Counted from the stretch's first letter, positions 18,517 to 27,923 are shown. The stretch: 64,000 bases of DNA from Achromobacter seleniivolatilans (GCF_030864005.1 NZ_CP132976.1:4464001-4528000), one strand, 5' to 3'. The notes: generated from the letters alone by a model not told the origin. Made by a program: numbers and translations.

Positions 18517-20601
18517 ATGATCCTCGACAATTCCGACGTCATGTACCGGCACCTTGTGCAGGGCGTCGTCGACTACGCCATCTATATGCTGCGTCCAGAC
18601 GGTATCGTCGCCAACTGGAATGCGGGCGCACAGCGCGCCAAGGGCTACACGCAAGAAGAAATTGTAGGGCGGCACTTTTCGTGCTTCTACAGCGCAGAAG
18701 ACCAAGCTGCGGGCCTGCCCCAGCATGGCTTGGATACCGCCCGGGACAAGGGCCGCTTCGAGGCCGAAGGATGGCGCCTGCGCAAAGACGGCTCGACCTT
18801 CTGGGCGCATGTTGTGATTGACGCGATCTGCGACGACAACGGCGTCCTGATCGGCTATGCCAAGGTCACGCGCGACAACACTGAGCGCCGCGAACGCGAG
18901 CTGCAATTGCTGAAAGCCAAGGAACTGGCCGAACACTACAACGCAGAGCTGACTTCGACGTCCAGTTTCCTGGAAGCCGTGGTGTCGCACATCCCTTCGT
19001 GCGTGCTCGTGTTGGATGGCGTATCCCGCAGCATCCTGCTCGCCAACCGGCAGGCCGAAGCGACCTTTGGCGGCAGCCGCGCCGACATGCAGGGCAAGAC
19101 CGCGCAGCAATGCCTGCCTGCGCCCGTCTGCGAATTCTTCGAGCGGCTCACCAACGAGGCCTTGCGTTCTGATGGCGGCATGCGTGAAGAGGAAGAGGAA
19201 TTGGCCACGGCGCGCGGAACGCGCACTCTGCGCACCAAAACACTGGTCTTCCACAGCAACGACCCGCGGTCCCGGTATGTGCTGCTGATCTCCGACGACG
19301 TCACGGACGAGAACGCCGCCCACGCGCAGGTGCGCTACATGGCGCACCACGACACCTTGACGGGTATGCCGAATCGCCGGCTGTTCCGCGAACAGTTGCT
19401 CAAGGCCTTGAATAGCCGTGGCGGTGATCGCACGACAGCGGTGCTGTGCCTGGATCTGGACAATTTCAAGAGCGTCAACGACACGCTGGGCCATCCCTAC
19501 GGCGACGAACTGCTGCGCCTGTTGGCCAAGCGCTTGCCCAAGTCCCTGCGTGAGCAGGACACGCTGGCGCGGCTGGGTGGCGATGAGTTCGCCGTCGTCC
19601 TGCCCAACATCGGCAAGAAAGACGATGTGCGTCAAATGGCCGAACGCTTGATCGACGCGGTGCGCCAGCCCTTCGAGATTGACGGCCATACCGTACCCAT
19701 CAGCGTCAGCATCGGTATCGCGCTGGCCGAATCCCAGGACACTTCGGCCGATCACTTGCTGCGCTACGCCGACATGGCCTTGTACGAGGCCAAACGCAAT
19801 GGCCGCAACTGCCTGGCCTTCTTCAAGCCCGAGATGGAAACCGCCGCGCTCAAGCGCCACGAAGTCGAGATGGACTTGCGCCAGGCCATCATGTTCCAGC
19901 AGCTGCAATTGCACTACCAGCCGATCATGGACGTGAGCCACGTACGCATCGTGGGCCGCGAAGCGCTGATGCGCTGGCAGCACCCCGTCAAGGGTCTCAT
20001 CATGCCCATCGACTTCATTCCCATTGCGGAAGAAACCGGGCTGATTCATGAGCTGGGCGCCTTCACCTTGCACGAAGCCTGCGTAGAAGCCATGCGCTGG
20101 GACGATCACGAAACCGTGGCGGTCAACCTGTCGGCCAGCCAGTTCACCAATGGCGCGCTGGTGTCGCTGGTGGAATCGGCGCTGACTCAATCCGGCCTGC
20201 CGGCGCGCCGTTTGGAATTGGAGATTACGGAATCCGTGCTGCTGGCTAATTCGGCCGCCAATCTGAATACGCTTAACCGGCTGAAAGCGCTGGGAGTGAA
20301 GGTTGCGCTGGATGACTTCGGTACTGGCTATTCATCGCTGGGCTATTTGCGCAGCTTTGAATTCGACAAGATCAAGATCGACAAATCATTTACGCAGGAT
20401 GTGGAATCCAGCAAGGAAGCGCTGGCCATTATCCGTGCGATCAATGGCATTGGACGCAGCTTGGACATACCCACCACGGCCGAAGGCGTAGAAACGACGG
20501 AGCAGCTGGACCGGCTGACGCAAGAAGGCTGCTCGCACTTTCAGGGGTATTTGCTGGGGCGGCCGGTATCTCACGATACGCCCTCAGACGAGTCCGTTTA
20601 G
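18517..20601 (+). CDS. PAS-GGDEF-EAL cyclic-di-GMP enzyme
   Basis: This ~694-residue protein has an N-terminal PAS domain (about 1-125), a second PAS-like segment (about 150-265), then GGDEF and EAL domains. The GGDEF motif is intact at residues 354-358 and EAL at 482-484, with NLSASQF, DDFGTG and KIDKSF also present, so both synthesis and hydrolysis of c-di-GMP are possible. There are no membrane segments, so sensing is cytoplasmic. The frame is open to 18409; ATG at 18517 is chosen because the PAS domain begins there, but no strong SD is visible. It is monocistronic. Confidence 0.9.
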   Translation: MILDNSDVMYRHLVQGVVDYAIYMLRPDGIVANWNAGAQRAKGYTQEEIVGRHFSCFYSAEDQAAGLPQHGLDTARDKGRFEAEGWRLRKDGSTFWAHVVIDAICDDNGVLIGYAKVTRDNTERRERELQLLKAKELAEHYNAELTSTSSFLEAVVSHIPSCVLVLDGVSRSILLANRQAEATFGGSRADMQGKTAQQCLPAPVCEFFERLTNEALRSDGGMREEEEELATARGTRTLRTKTLVFHSNDPRSRYVLLISDDVTDENAAHAQVRYMAHHDTLTGMPNRRLFREQLLKALNSRGGDRTTAVLCLDLDNFKSVNDTLGHPYGDELLRLLAKRLPKSLREQDTLARLGGDEFAVVLPNIGKKDDVRQMAERLIDAVRQPFEIDGHTVPISVSIGIALAESQDTSADHLLRYADMALYEAKRNGRNCLAFFKPEMETAALKRHEVEMDLRQAIMFQQLQLHYQPIMDVSHVRIVGREALMRWQHPVKGLIMPIDFIPIAEETGLIHELGAFTLHEACVEAMRWDDHETVAVNLSASQFTNGALVSLVESALTQSGLPARRLELEITESVLLANSAANLNTLNRLKALGVKVALDDFGTGYSSLGYLRSFEFDKIKIDKSFTQDVESSKEALAIIRAINGIGRSLDIPTTAEGVETTEQLDRLTQEGCSHFQGYLLGRPVSHDTPSDESV

Positions 20602-20778
20602 CACGCGGCAAACAGGGGCTGTCCCCGCTAAAGACAACCCCCATCTTGCGGCGCCAGACCTATACTTTCTAAATCACCGGGTGCGCTGCGACGCGCCATC
20701 GAACCCGGTGCTGGGCGCCGCGCGTCGGATGTTCCATCACGCACCCCGCCATGGCGGGCGCTGCGCAGGGAGAGCTGT

Positions 20779-20991
20779 ATGACACGCAAATACATAGACT
20801 GCCGCGAGTATCCGAGCGAGTTGAATTGTTCGGTTTCCTTGGCCGCGGATTCCGATGGCGAACTGCTGGAAGCCGCCGTGCAGCATGCCACCACCGTGCA
20901 CAAACACTCAGACACGCCCGAGTTGCGCACGCAGCTCAAGTCGATGTTCCGCGAGGGCACGCCCCCGGCTGACGCGCCCAAAAGCGCGTGA
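20779..20991 (+). CDS. DUF1059 domain-containing small protein
   Basis: This 70-residue protein matches the DUF1059 pattern: KYIDCREYPSELNCSVSL near the start, then an Ala/His helix (EAAVQHATTVHKHSDTPELRTQL). Two Cys residues (near 8 and 17) could bind metal or form a disulfide. An AGGGAGAG SD precedes ATG. The family is common in Proteobacteria and Actinobacteria and its function is unknown. It stands alone between the cyclic-di-GMP enzyme and a converging membrane gene. Confidence 0.85.
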   Translation: MTRKYIDCREYPSELNCSVSLAADSDGELLEAAVQHATTVHKHSDTPELRTQLKSMFREGTPPADAPKSA

Positions 20992-21008
20992 CACCGATAC
21001 CGGTTCAA

Positions 21009-21024
21009 GCGGCTGATCAGCCGC
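21009..21024. terminator. 16-bp perfect palindrome between convergent genes
   Basis: GCGGCTGATCAGCCGC is fully self-complementary and lies 17 bp after the DUF1059 stop. No T run follows directly, so it may be a weak bidirectional terminator or an mRNA-end hairpin. Confidence 0.4.
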
Positions 21025-21079
21025 CAAGCTGACCGATGCGCGGACGCCGGACCACGGGTCTTGCGCCCGCGCTTTCTTA

Positions 21080-22210
21080 TTATTTTCCAGGTTCAACCAG
21101 CGCGGCAGGGGTCCAGCTTCCTGCGGCGTACCAAGGGCTATAACGGACGCTGCGTTCCAACGAGGCCTGCCGGACCACACGCGTCAGCAAGGGCGACAGA
21201 TTGTGCAGCGCGGCGACCACCCACGGCCGGTCCAGGCCATTGAACAAGCGCACATCGCAACCTTGACCTTCCGCCGACATTCCCAGCGGCACCAGTTGCA
21301 AGCGCACGTAGATCTGTGTGCGGTCTTCAGGCAGCTCCTTCACCAGACGCCCGCGCGCGCCCGGCACGGCGGCCAACGCGCGTATCTCGAATTCCCGCGC
21401 GGGCGCGCCCGCGGCGGCCGGCACCTTCAGCCGTGCCGACCGGCTAACGCCCGCAACTCCCGAACGGAACACCGCATTGAAGTAGTCGGTCGACACGAGC
21501 CCCTGGATCTCCAGACGGCAAGTCATCGGCATGCCAGATTGCGCAAACATGGATTTCGGCTCCGCTACGGTAAGCGCCACCGACCCGGGCAGCAGGCCAA
21601 CGGCTATCGGTTCCCCATCCCGCAACACCATTTCCGCATCCAGGCGGGCCGGCAGCCGCTGGGTATCGGGCGCCATCGCCGCCCGTTCCAGAATCTGCAT
21701 GTACATCGGCGTGTTCTGGTGTGATTCAAGAGCACGGCCAGTCGCGATCTCCAAGCTGTCTTCGGACACTCGGTAGTACGTCGGCAGGGTTGCCTTGACC
21801 CAATAACTGCGATGCCGGGACGCCACCCGATAGCGCACTTCCAGCGCCTGCTCCTGCATCATGGGCGTCAAGAGCTGAATCAGGTCCTGACGCTCTTGTT
21901 CGCTCGCATCGTTCAAGTCAATGCGGATGCGGCTGGACTCGTAGGTGACGGCCTTGGATAGCAACACGCGGAGCTCGGCCTCGTCCGGCAAGCGGACAAC
22001 CGTCGTAATCAACAGCGTCACGAACGACAGCAAGGCGACCACAACCACCGCTCCCGTGGCACGCGAGACCCAGCGTTCTGCGCGCGCCTTCGGCAACAGA
22101 CGATTGCACGCCGTCTCAATGATGTGCATAGCCAGCGCGCACAACGCGATGAAACCCGCCACCATTCCCACGAACACCACCGCGATCAAGATGAAATGCG
22201 CAAAGCCCAT
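21080..22210 (-). CDS. Membrane protein of unknown function
   Basis: I do not recognise this 376-residue protein. It has two N-terminal membrane segments (about residues 5-27 and 50-72) with a basic loop between them (RLLPKARAERWVSR), then a ~300-residue soluble region that would lie in the periplasm. That region shows strand-rich stretches but no catalytic motif. A TAGGAG SD supports the ATG. The next gene upstream (22250) is on the same strand 39 bp away and encodes an exported protein, so the two probably form an envelope-related operon. Confidence 0.7.
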   Translation of the reverse strand: MGFAHFILIAVVFVGMVAGFIALCALAMHIIETACNRLLPKARAERWVSRATGAVVVVALLSFVTLLITTVVRLPDEAELRVLLSKAVTYESSRIRIDLNDASEQERQDLIQLLTPMMQEQALEVRYRVASRHRSYWVKATLPTYYRVSEDSLEIATGRALESHQNTPMYMQILERAAMAPDTQRLPARLDAEMVLRDGEPIAVGLLPGSVALTVAEPKSMFAQSGMPMTCRLEIQGLVSTDYFNAVFRSGVAGVSRSARLKVPAAAGAPAREFEIRALAAVPGARGRLVKELPEDRTQIYVRLQLVPLGMSAEGQGCDVRLFNGLDRPWVVAALHNLSPLLTRVVRQASLERSVRYSPWYAAGSWTPAALVEPGK

Positions 22211-22249
22211 CGTGCTCCTAGCTTAGGTGAATAGGGTGGTACGCCACAG

Positions 22250-22792
22250 TTACCAGGCCAGCATTTCCGCAAAGTTTCCCGCGCCGCTCTTCCCGGCATT
22301 TGCGGGCAATGGCGCGCGCAGAATTGAGCGGCTGCTGCCCCGGTCCACCACCCAGAACACCATCTGATCGGGCGGCACTCTCCCATTCGCCCAGCCGCCC
22401 ACTGACAGCGGCAGGCTCATATCCGCCAGAACATAGTCCAAACGGCGCGCGGCGCCATCGCGGTTCCATTGCCCGGGGTAGGCATTGCCTTGCGCGTAGA
22501 CCCGTTCCTGCAAACGGGACACCTCGGCAGACTCGCCGGCGGCCGCGCCTTCTCGGATCGCCATCGTGAGCAATTGCGAAATAGCGTCCTGGCTGGCGCC
22601 ACGTTTGTCGAAAATCGCGATTTGCGCTTCTGCGGATGCCGGCGCGTCAGCCGCCAAAGAAGATGCTGTGTCCGCTGCTGTGTCCGCTGCTGTGTCCGCT
22701 TGAGCAACTGCAACGTCCGCCGCCACACCCGCGCCAGTCCAGAGCGCCGCACACGCAGACACCAACGCGGCGGTCATCAGGCCGCGCGTCAT
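22250..22792 (-). CDS. Exported protein of unknown function with DTAA repeats
   Basis: This 180-residue protein has a signal peptide (hydrophobic 4-23, likely cut near VAAD) followed by a low-complexity linker with DTAADTAADTA, encoded by three exact 12-bp repeats. The remaining ~120 residues include DYVLADMSLPLSVGGW and MVFWVVDRGSS, with no family I can name. A periplasmic location is likely. It is followed by a membrane protein gene on the same strand. Confidence 0.65.
   Translation of the reverse strand: MTRGLMTAALVSACAALWTGAGVAADVAVAQADTAADTAADTASSLAADAPASAEAQIAIFDKRGASQDAISQLLTMAIREGAAAGESAEVSRLQERVYAQGNAYPGQWNRDGAARRLDYVLADMSLPLSVGGWANGRVPPDQMVFWVVDRGSSRSILRAPLPANAGKSGAGNFAEMLAW
22664..22699. 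repeat. Three tandem 12-bp repeats
   Basis: The unit TGCTGTGTCCGC occurs three times without mismatch inside the exported protein gene. Twelve bases keep the frame, so copy-number change would alter linker length in four-residue steps without a frameshift. Confidence 0.9.
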
Positions 22793-22893
22793 CGTGCTCG
22801 CACGTTACGTTGGATATCACCGGCGGTGTGCGTCATCAGGGCAGGTCCTTGGGGCGACTAAAAGGGGCCAGTATACGAGGCCCGAAAATGCCG

Positions 22894-24438
22894 CTAAACC
22901 AGCGGAATCTCGTCCGCTGCCACCGCCCGCCCCAGCAACCAGCCCTGGCCTATCGTCGCGGGTTGGCGCGCCGACAGATACTGCGCCTGCGCTTCTGTTT
23001 CTATTCCTTCCACGATCAGCCCGATACCCAGCTCGCGCGAGATATCGATGACGTGATCGATGATTAACGTGCCCGCCTGTTCGGCTCCGATCGCTTGTGT
23101 GAACCGGCGGTCCAGCTTGATCGCATCGGCCTGCATTTCGGCCAGATAATTCAGGTTGGAATTGCCAGTGCCGAAGTCGTCGATGAAGATCATGAAGCCC
23201 TGCCGGCGCAGCGTTCTGATCATGGCCAGAACATGGCTATCGGACAGCGGCGACCCCTCGGTGATTTCCAACGCGACACGTTGCGGCGCTATGCCTTGTT
23301 CGTTCACTGAGCGCAACAGAAAATCGGCGTACGCATCATCTTGCAAGTCGGCTGCCGACACGTTGATGCTGACGTAAAACGCGGAAGCGGCGCGCAAGCG
23401 GGCACTCAGGTCGCGCAAGGCTTGCGTGGTCACCAGGCGTGACAGGCTGCGGCCCAGGCCCATCTCTTCCGCCAAGGGCACAAACACCGTCGGCGGCACG
23501 GCTTCGCCGTCGCGCGCGCGCCAGCGCGCCAACGCCTCGACGCCGGCCAGGCGGCGCGTCGCCAGGTCCCGCAGGGGCTGATAGCGGACCTGAATATCGC
23601 CAGAGCGGATGGCCTTGCGCAACGCGGCACGTTCGCTTTTTGATTGCTGGCGCCACAGCACGCACAAACCGGCGAGCAAGCCACCGGCCAGCGCGCCGGT
23701 CAACGCAAGAGTCAATGCCGGCAACAGAAACCAGTCTTGAGACTGGACCCGGGACACGGCGCACATGTCGAATGTGCCGGGCGCGGCGCATTCGCTGATG
23801 ACACGTTCGGCTCGCAGGCTATGCGCCGAGGGGCTTTCGCCCAAGAACAGCTCCAGACCATCCGTCCGGCCAAAACGCCGGAAGACGTGCGCGCCATCGC
23901 TAGTCAACACCTTGGCATCAATGCCAGAACCGGCCTCTGGAAAGCCATCGAATGCGCCGGGCGCCGTGAACACCACCACATCGCCACGTGCGGCCATGTC
24001 TCCGATGATCCGGCGGTCAATGATATTGGCCGCCCCCACCCAGAGTTTCACGCCGCTACGCGTAGTGAAAGTTTCAGGCGGCATGTCATGCGGCCAGGAC
24101 AGTACCCCCCAAGCCGCCGAGCACACCAGCATGCCGTCACGGAGCCGGCCGATATCGCGCAGAAAGGTGGCGTTGAACAACAGCACCCGCAGGGTCGCAA
24201 TGTCGGACTCTGAACACTGGTCAGCGCTGTGCGTGGCGGCAGCGATCAGGCGTTGGCTCTCTTGGGCCACACGAATGGAATGGGCCAAGAGACGCGAGTT
24301 ATGCCGGGCCAGCCGGTCGTCGGCCTGGTGCAGTTCAATCAGGCGTCCTGCTGCCAACCCCGCCAGGAAACCTAGCGCCGACATCATCAAGACTACAGCC
24401 GAAATTCGGATACGTGACATCGGGAAGGAGGTGGACAC
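22894..24438 (-). CDS. CSS-motif EAL phosphodiesterase (c-di-GMP)
   Basis: This 514-residue inner-membrane protein has a membrane segment at about 11-33, a periplasmic CSS-type sensor domain, a second membrane segment at about 239-261 and a cytoplasmic EAL domain. EAL is at 301-303, with DDFGTG and KLDRRFT retained, so hydrolysis of c-di-GMP is expected. The periplasmic motif reads CSA (Cys106-Ser-Ala108) rather than CSS. In this family the Cys forms a disulfide that tunes activity; a partner Cys is available at 75, 217 or 226. The start is GTG at 24438 or ATG at 24420. Confidence 0.88.
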   Translation of the reverse strand: MSTSFPMSRIRISAVVLMMSALGFLAGLAAGRLIELHQADDRLARHNSRLLAHSIRVAQESQRLIAAATHSADQCSESDIATLRVLLFNATFLRDIGRLRDGMLVCSAAWGVLSWPHDMPPETFTTRSGVKLWVGAANIIDRRIIGDMAARGDVVVFTAPGAFDGFPEAGSGIDAKVLTSDGAHVFRRFGRTDGLELFLGESPSAHSLRAERVISECAAPGTFDMCAVSRVQSQDWFLLPALTLALTGALAGGLLAGLCVLWRQQSKSERAALRKAIRSGDIQVRYQPLRDLATRRLAGVEALARWRARDGEAVPPTVFVPLAEEMGLGRSLSRLVTTQALRDLSARLRAASAFYVSINVSAADLQDDAYADFLLRSVNEQGIAPQRVALEITEGSPLSDSHVLAMIRTLRRQGFMIFIDDFGTGNSNLNYLAEMQADAIKLDRRFTQAIGAEQAGTLIIDHVIDISRELGIGLIVEGIETEAQAQYLSARQPATIGQGWLLGRAVAADEIPLV

Positions 24439-24522
24439 TGACGGCGCTTCGGACGGAGAACCGAGGATTCACCCCAAGCGCGTAAGGCAATGTAACAGCA
24501 ACACGTCTTTCTTCGAAACGAA

Positions 24523-24547
24523 AACGCCCATCCGGCGGGATGGGCGT
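24523..24547 (-). terminator. Terminator after ornithine cyclodeaminase
   Basis: An 11-bp stem around ACGCCCATCC / GGATGGGCGT has a short loop. T-rich tracts lie on both sides, so it can work in either direction. It isolates the cyclodeaminase gene from the EAL gene downstream. Confidence 0.88.
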
Positions 24548-24574
24548 CTCTTTTTGGCGAATTTCGCCGGCCTC

Positions 24575-25627
24575 TTAACTCTGCACCAGAGCGGATTGGC
24601 CGTTACGGGCCATGCGCACCACATTGAACAGGTTCTTGGGGTCTTGCAACTGCGGCGCGACTTCAATGCGGATGCCGATGTCATGCTTGACAGCACTATC
24701 GCGCAGCCACCGCAACGCCGAGAAATCTTCCAACGCAAATCCAACCGAATCGAAAATCGTGACCTCATCAGGCCGTTGGCGTCCGGCGCTTTGGCCGGTC
24801 AGGACGCGCCACAACTCCGTCACCGCGAAGTCCGCCGGCATTTGCTGCAAATCGCCTTCGATCCGCGTCTGCGGTTCGTATTCCACAAACACCGGGCCCG
24901 CGCGCAGCACGTCTGCATGCAGTTCCGTCTTGCCCGGGCAATCGCCGCCCAGCGCATTGATGTGCATGCCGGGTTCAATCATGTCGCCGGTAAGAATGGT
25001 GGCGTAAGCCTTGTCCGCCGTGACCGTGGTCACGATATCCACACCCTTGACCGCCTGCGCCGTGCTGGCAAAGCGCACGATGCGCAAGCCGGGCACGACA
25101 GATGCCAGGTTGCTTTCCAGCTTGCTCGTGGCGTCGGGATCAACGTCGTAGACGTGCAAGGTGTCGATACCCAGGATGTAGTGGAAGGCCAGCGCCTGGA
25201 ATTCCGCCTGTGCGCCATTGCCAATCAAGGCCATGGAACGCGAGTCCGGCCGGGCCAATGCGCGGGCGGCCAGCGCTGAAGTGACGGCGGTGCGCAAGGC
25301 GGTGGTCAGCGTCAGTTCGCTGATCAGCAACGGTTCGCCCGTGCTGACATGCGCCAGGGCGCCGAAAGCCATCACGGTGGACAAACCTGCCTGGGGATTG
25401 TCGGGGTGGCCGTTTACGAACTTGAAGCTGTAGAGCTCGTTGTCGGCGGTGGGCATCAATTCAATGACGCCGGTGGCGGAATGGCTGGCTACACGGGCGC
25501 ATTTATCGAATTCCTGCCATCGCAGAAAGTCCGCCAGCACATAGTCCAGCAGGTCGGTAAAAACCTTGCGGGGGCCTTGCAAGGCCACAATTTTTGCTAC
25601 GTCCGAAGTCGTCAGCAGAGTCGTCAT
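24575..25627 (-). CDS. ocd: Ornithine cyclodeaminase
   Basis: This 350-residue enzyme converts L-ornithine to L-proline and ammonia with bound NAD+. The family N-terminal domain carries the substrate region (FKFVNGHPDNP), and the Rossmann motif is ALIGNGAQAEFQ. Length and motifs match the Pseudomonas-type cyclodeaminase rather than the alanine dehydrogenase or tauropine branches, though this is a family-level judgement. ATG at 25627 has a GGGGA SD. It is divergent from an Lrp/AsnC regulator with a 124-bp spacer holding clear half-sites, so it is probably induced by ornithine or a related amino acid. Confidence 0.9.
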   Translation of the reverse strand: MTTLLTTSDVAKIVALQGPRKVFTDLLDYVLADFLRWQEFDKCARVASHSATGVIELMPTADNELYSFKFVNGHPDNPQAGLSTVMAFGALAHVSTGEPLLISELTLTTALRTAVTSALAARALARPDSRSMALIGNGAQAEFQALAFHYILGIDTLHVYDVDPDATSKLESNLASVVPGLRIVRFASTAQAVKGVDIVTTVTADKAYATILTGDMIEPGMHINALGGDCPGKTELHADVLRAGPVFVEYEPQTRIEGDLQQMPADFAVTELWRVLTGQSAGRQRPDEVTIFDSVGFALEDFSALRWLRDSAVKHDIGIRIEVAPQLQDPKNLFNVVRMARNGQSALVQS

Positions 25628-25680
25628 ATTTTTCCCCAGTTGTTATGGAACAGAAATTCTGGGGGATGGCCAAACCAATT

Positions 25681-25754
25681 CATAGTGACAACAATCCACA
25701 CGAAACGCTAAGATTCTGGCATTGTGACAGCCAAAAATAGCACTTTTCACAATG
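25681..25754. promoter_or_regulatory. Lrp/AsnC-type operator region
   Basis: Three related half-sites are seen: CATAGTGACA (25681-25690), CATTGTGACA (25720-25729) and the inverted TTTTCACAATG (25744-25754). The last two form a perfect CATTGTGA / TCACAATG dyad whose right arm covers the regulator's start codon. This suits an Lrp-type octamer and points to autoregulation. Confidence 0.65.
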
Positions 25755-26177
25755 GACACCTTAGATCAGAACCTGCTTGGCCTCTTACGCGCCAATGCCC
25801 GACTCTCTGTCGCGACCCTAGCCAAAAAGCTTGATGTCTCGCGCGGCACCATCGACAACCGCATTCAAAAATTGGAAGACCGCGGCATCATCGTGGGCTA
25901 CACCGTGCGGCTGCGTCCGGAAGTCGAAACCGAAGATATCGTCGCGTGGATGAGCATCGCCGTTGAAGGCCACGAAACCCGCAAGATCGTGAATCTGCTG
26001 ATGGGCGAGCCCAGCGTGGCAGGGCTGCACGACACCAACGGCCGATGGGACCTGCTGGCCGAATTGCGCGTGCCCACGATCGAACAACTCTCTGACGTAC
26101 TGGACCGGCTGCGCACGCTCAAGGGCATCTCTGCCACGGAAACCAGCATCCATCTAAAGACGTTCAAGGCGTTCTAG
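25752..26177 (+). CDS. Lrp/AsnC-family regulator
   Basis: This 141-residue regulator has an N-terminal helix-turn-helix (LDQNLLGLLRANARLSVATLAKKLDVSRGTIDNRIQKLE) and a C-terminal RAM domain that binds amino acids and sets oligomer state. It lies back to back with ornithine cyclodeaminase, so it is the likely activator or repressor of that gene in response to ornithine or arginine. No SD is visible before ATG and the start codon lies in an operator arm, which suggests low or tightly controlled translation. Confidence 0.9.
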   Translation: MDTLDQNLLGLLRANARLSVATLAKKLDVSRGTIDNRIQKLEDRGIIVGYTVRLRPEVETEDIVAWMSIAVEGHETRKIVNLLMGEPSVAGLHDTNGRWDLLAELRVPTIEQLSDVLDRLRTLKGISATETSIHLKTFKAF

Positions 26178-26453
26178 TTGCGGGCTTTTGCGCCGTTTGC
26201 GCGGGGAAACCCGATATAAAACTTTGCATAGCGTCCATGATCCAGCGTTATGCGTGCCACCGGGTCACATACCCGGCCGCCATTAAATAGTCCTTGTAAT
26301 CAGTGTCTTAGCGCTCAATCCCGGGCGCCTTGCGGGCCGCCCCGCCGCGCCATCGCGCCGTATCGGATTTCGTCTGACGCATGCATGCTTGCATCTTCAG
26401 CCGCGCACGCTTTTTGCGTCATGCGGCAAGCAACCCTTGCGTCCAGACCCCTC

Positions 26454-27923
26454 ATGACCGACTTCGATCTGACTCTGCACAACGGCCGCATCGTCACGGC
26501 GGATGCCGATTTCATTGGCGACATCGGCATCGCAGGCGGCGTCATTGCCGCCGTCGCGGCCAAACTTCCTGCTGGCAGACGCGCAATCGACGCAACCGGC
26601 CGGCTGGTCATGCCTGGCGGCATCGACAGCCACTGTCACGTTGAGCAGTTGTCCAGCATGGGCGTGCTGTGCGCCGACGATTGGTACAGCGCGTCCGTGT
26701 CCGCGGCCCACGGCGGCAACACCACCATCGTGCCCTTCGCGGCGCAGCATCGCGGGCAGTCGCTGCGCCAGGTCGCGGATGAATACGCCGCATCGGCGGC
26801 CGCGAAATCGGTGATCGACTTCAGCTACCACCTGATCATTTCCGACCCCACGCCGCAAACGCTGAATCACGATCTGCCCGAGCTCATCCGCGCGGGCATC
26901 ACGTCGTTCAAGGTCTTCATGACCTACGACAAGCTCAAGCTGGACGACAAACAGCTGCTGGACGTGTTCGCGATTGCCGCGCGTGAAGGCGCGCTGCCCA
27001 TGGTGCATGCCGAAAACAATGACGTCATCAGCTGGATTGCGCGGCATCTGCTGGCGGCCGGCCTTACCGCGCCGAAGTATCACGCGGTCAGCCACGATCC
27101 CATCGCCGAGAACGAAGCAACGCAACGCGCCATCAGCCTGGCGGCCGTGCTGGAAGTGCCTGTGCTGATCGTGCACGTCTCCACGCAAGGCGGCGCGCAG
27201 GCCATTCATGCCGCGCAGACCCTGGGCGCGCCCGTGTACGGCGAAACCTGCCCGCACTACCTGCTGCTGACGGCGGAAGACATCGATATCCCTGGCGTCG
27301 AAGGCGCCAAGTTCTGCTGCAGCCCGCCGCCGCGTGACCCGGTGTCGCAACAGGCGTTGTGGCAAAGCCTGGACAGCGGCACGCTGGCGCTGCTGTCGTC
27401 CGACCACGCGCCGTACCGCTACGACGAATCCGGCAAGCTGCCTGCGGGCGACGCCACCACGTTCAAGCAGATCGCCAACGGCCTGCCCGGCCTGGAAGTG
27501 CGCATGCCGCTGCTGTTCTCGGAAGGCGTGCGCACAGGCCGCCTGACCTTGCAGCAGTTCGTGGCACTCACGTCCACCAACCATGCCCGCATGTATGGCC
27601 TGTACCCGAAGAAGGGCACGATTTCCGTCGGCGCGGATGCCGACATCGCCATCTGGGACCCCGAGCGCGTCGTCACGCTGTCCGCAGACCGCCTGCACGA
27701 CAACGTGGGCTACACGCCGTACGAAGGCCGCCAGGTAACAGGCTGGCCCACCACCGTGATCAGCCGCGGCGAGGTCATCGTGGACGACGGCGCGTTGCAC
27801 GCCGAACGCGGCCGCGGCCGATTCATTGCGCGCGGCCTGCCGGCCCCGCTGCAGAAAACGCGCGAGATCTCGCCGCGCGCCGCCTTGCTGCGCAAGATTT
27901 TTCCGAACGTGATCGAGCCGTAA
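26454..27923 (+). CDS. Dihydropyrimidinase / D-hydantoinase
   Basis: This 489-residue cyclic amidohydrolase opens hydantoin or dihydropyrimidine rings to N-carbamoyl amino acids. It has the metal pair His60 and His62 (DSHCH) and the carboxylated bridging lysine Lys153 (SFKVFMTYD), with later His and Asp ligands in VHAEN, HVSTQ and SSDHAPY. The frame stays open to 26250; ATG at 26454 gives the normal family N-terminus. It is followed after 53 bp by an N-carbamoyl-D-amino acid hydrolase, so a D-hydantoinase role in amino acid release is more likely than pyrimidine breakdown alone. Confidence 0.9.
   Translation: MTDFDLTLHNGRIVTADADFIGDIGIAGGVIAAVAAKLPAGRRAIDATGRLVMPGGIDSHCHVEQLSSMGVLCADDWYSASVSAAHGGNTTIVPFAAQHRGQSLRQVADEYAASAAAKSVIDFSYHLIISDPTPQTLNHDLPELIRAGITSFKVFMTYDKLKLDDKQLLDVFAIAAREGALPMVHAENNDVISWIARHLLAAGLTAPKYHAVSHDPIAENEATQRAISLAAVLEVPVLIVHVSTQGGAQAIHAAQTLGAPVYGETCPHYLLLTAEDIDIPGVEGAKFCCSPPPRDPVSQQALWQSLDSGTLALLSSDHAPYRYDESGKLPAGDATTFKQIANGLPGLEVRMPLLFSEGVRTGRLTLQQFVALTSTNHARMYGLYPKKGTISVGADADIAIWDPERVVTLSADRLHDNVGYTPYEGRQVTGWPTTVISRGEVIVDDGALHAERGRGRFIARGLPAPLQKTREISPRAALLRKIFPNVIEP

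Noticed and set aside
18394..20190. 598-codon minus-strand frame opposite the GGDEF-EAL gene
   Set aside because: The plus strand has intact GGDEF and EAL motifs; the antisense product has no domain and a shadow composition.
20603..20640. Small GGGG-CTGT-CCCC hairpin after the GGDEF-EAL gene as terminator
   Set aside because: Only a 4-bp stem and no T tract.
26250..26453. Longer start for the hydantoinase
   Set aside because: The extra 68 residues look like translated intergenic DNA; the family begins at MTDFDLTLHNG.
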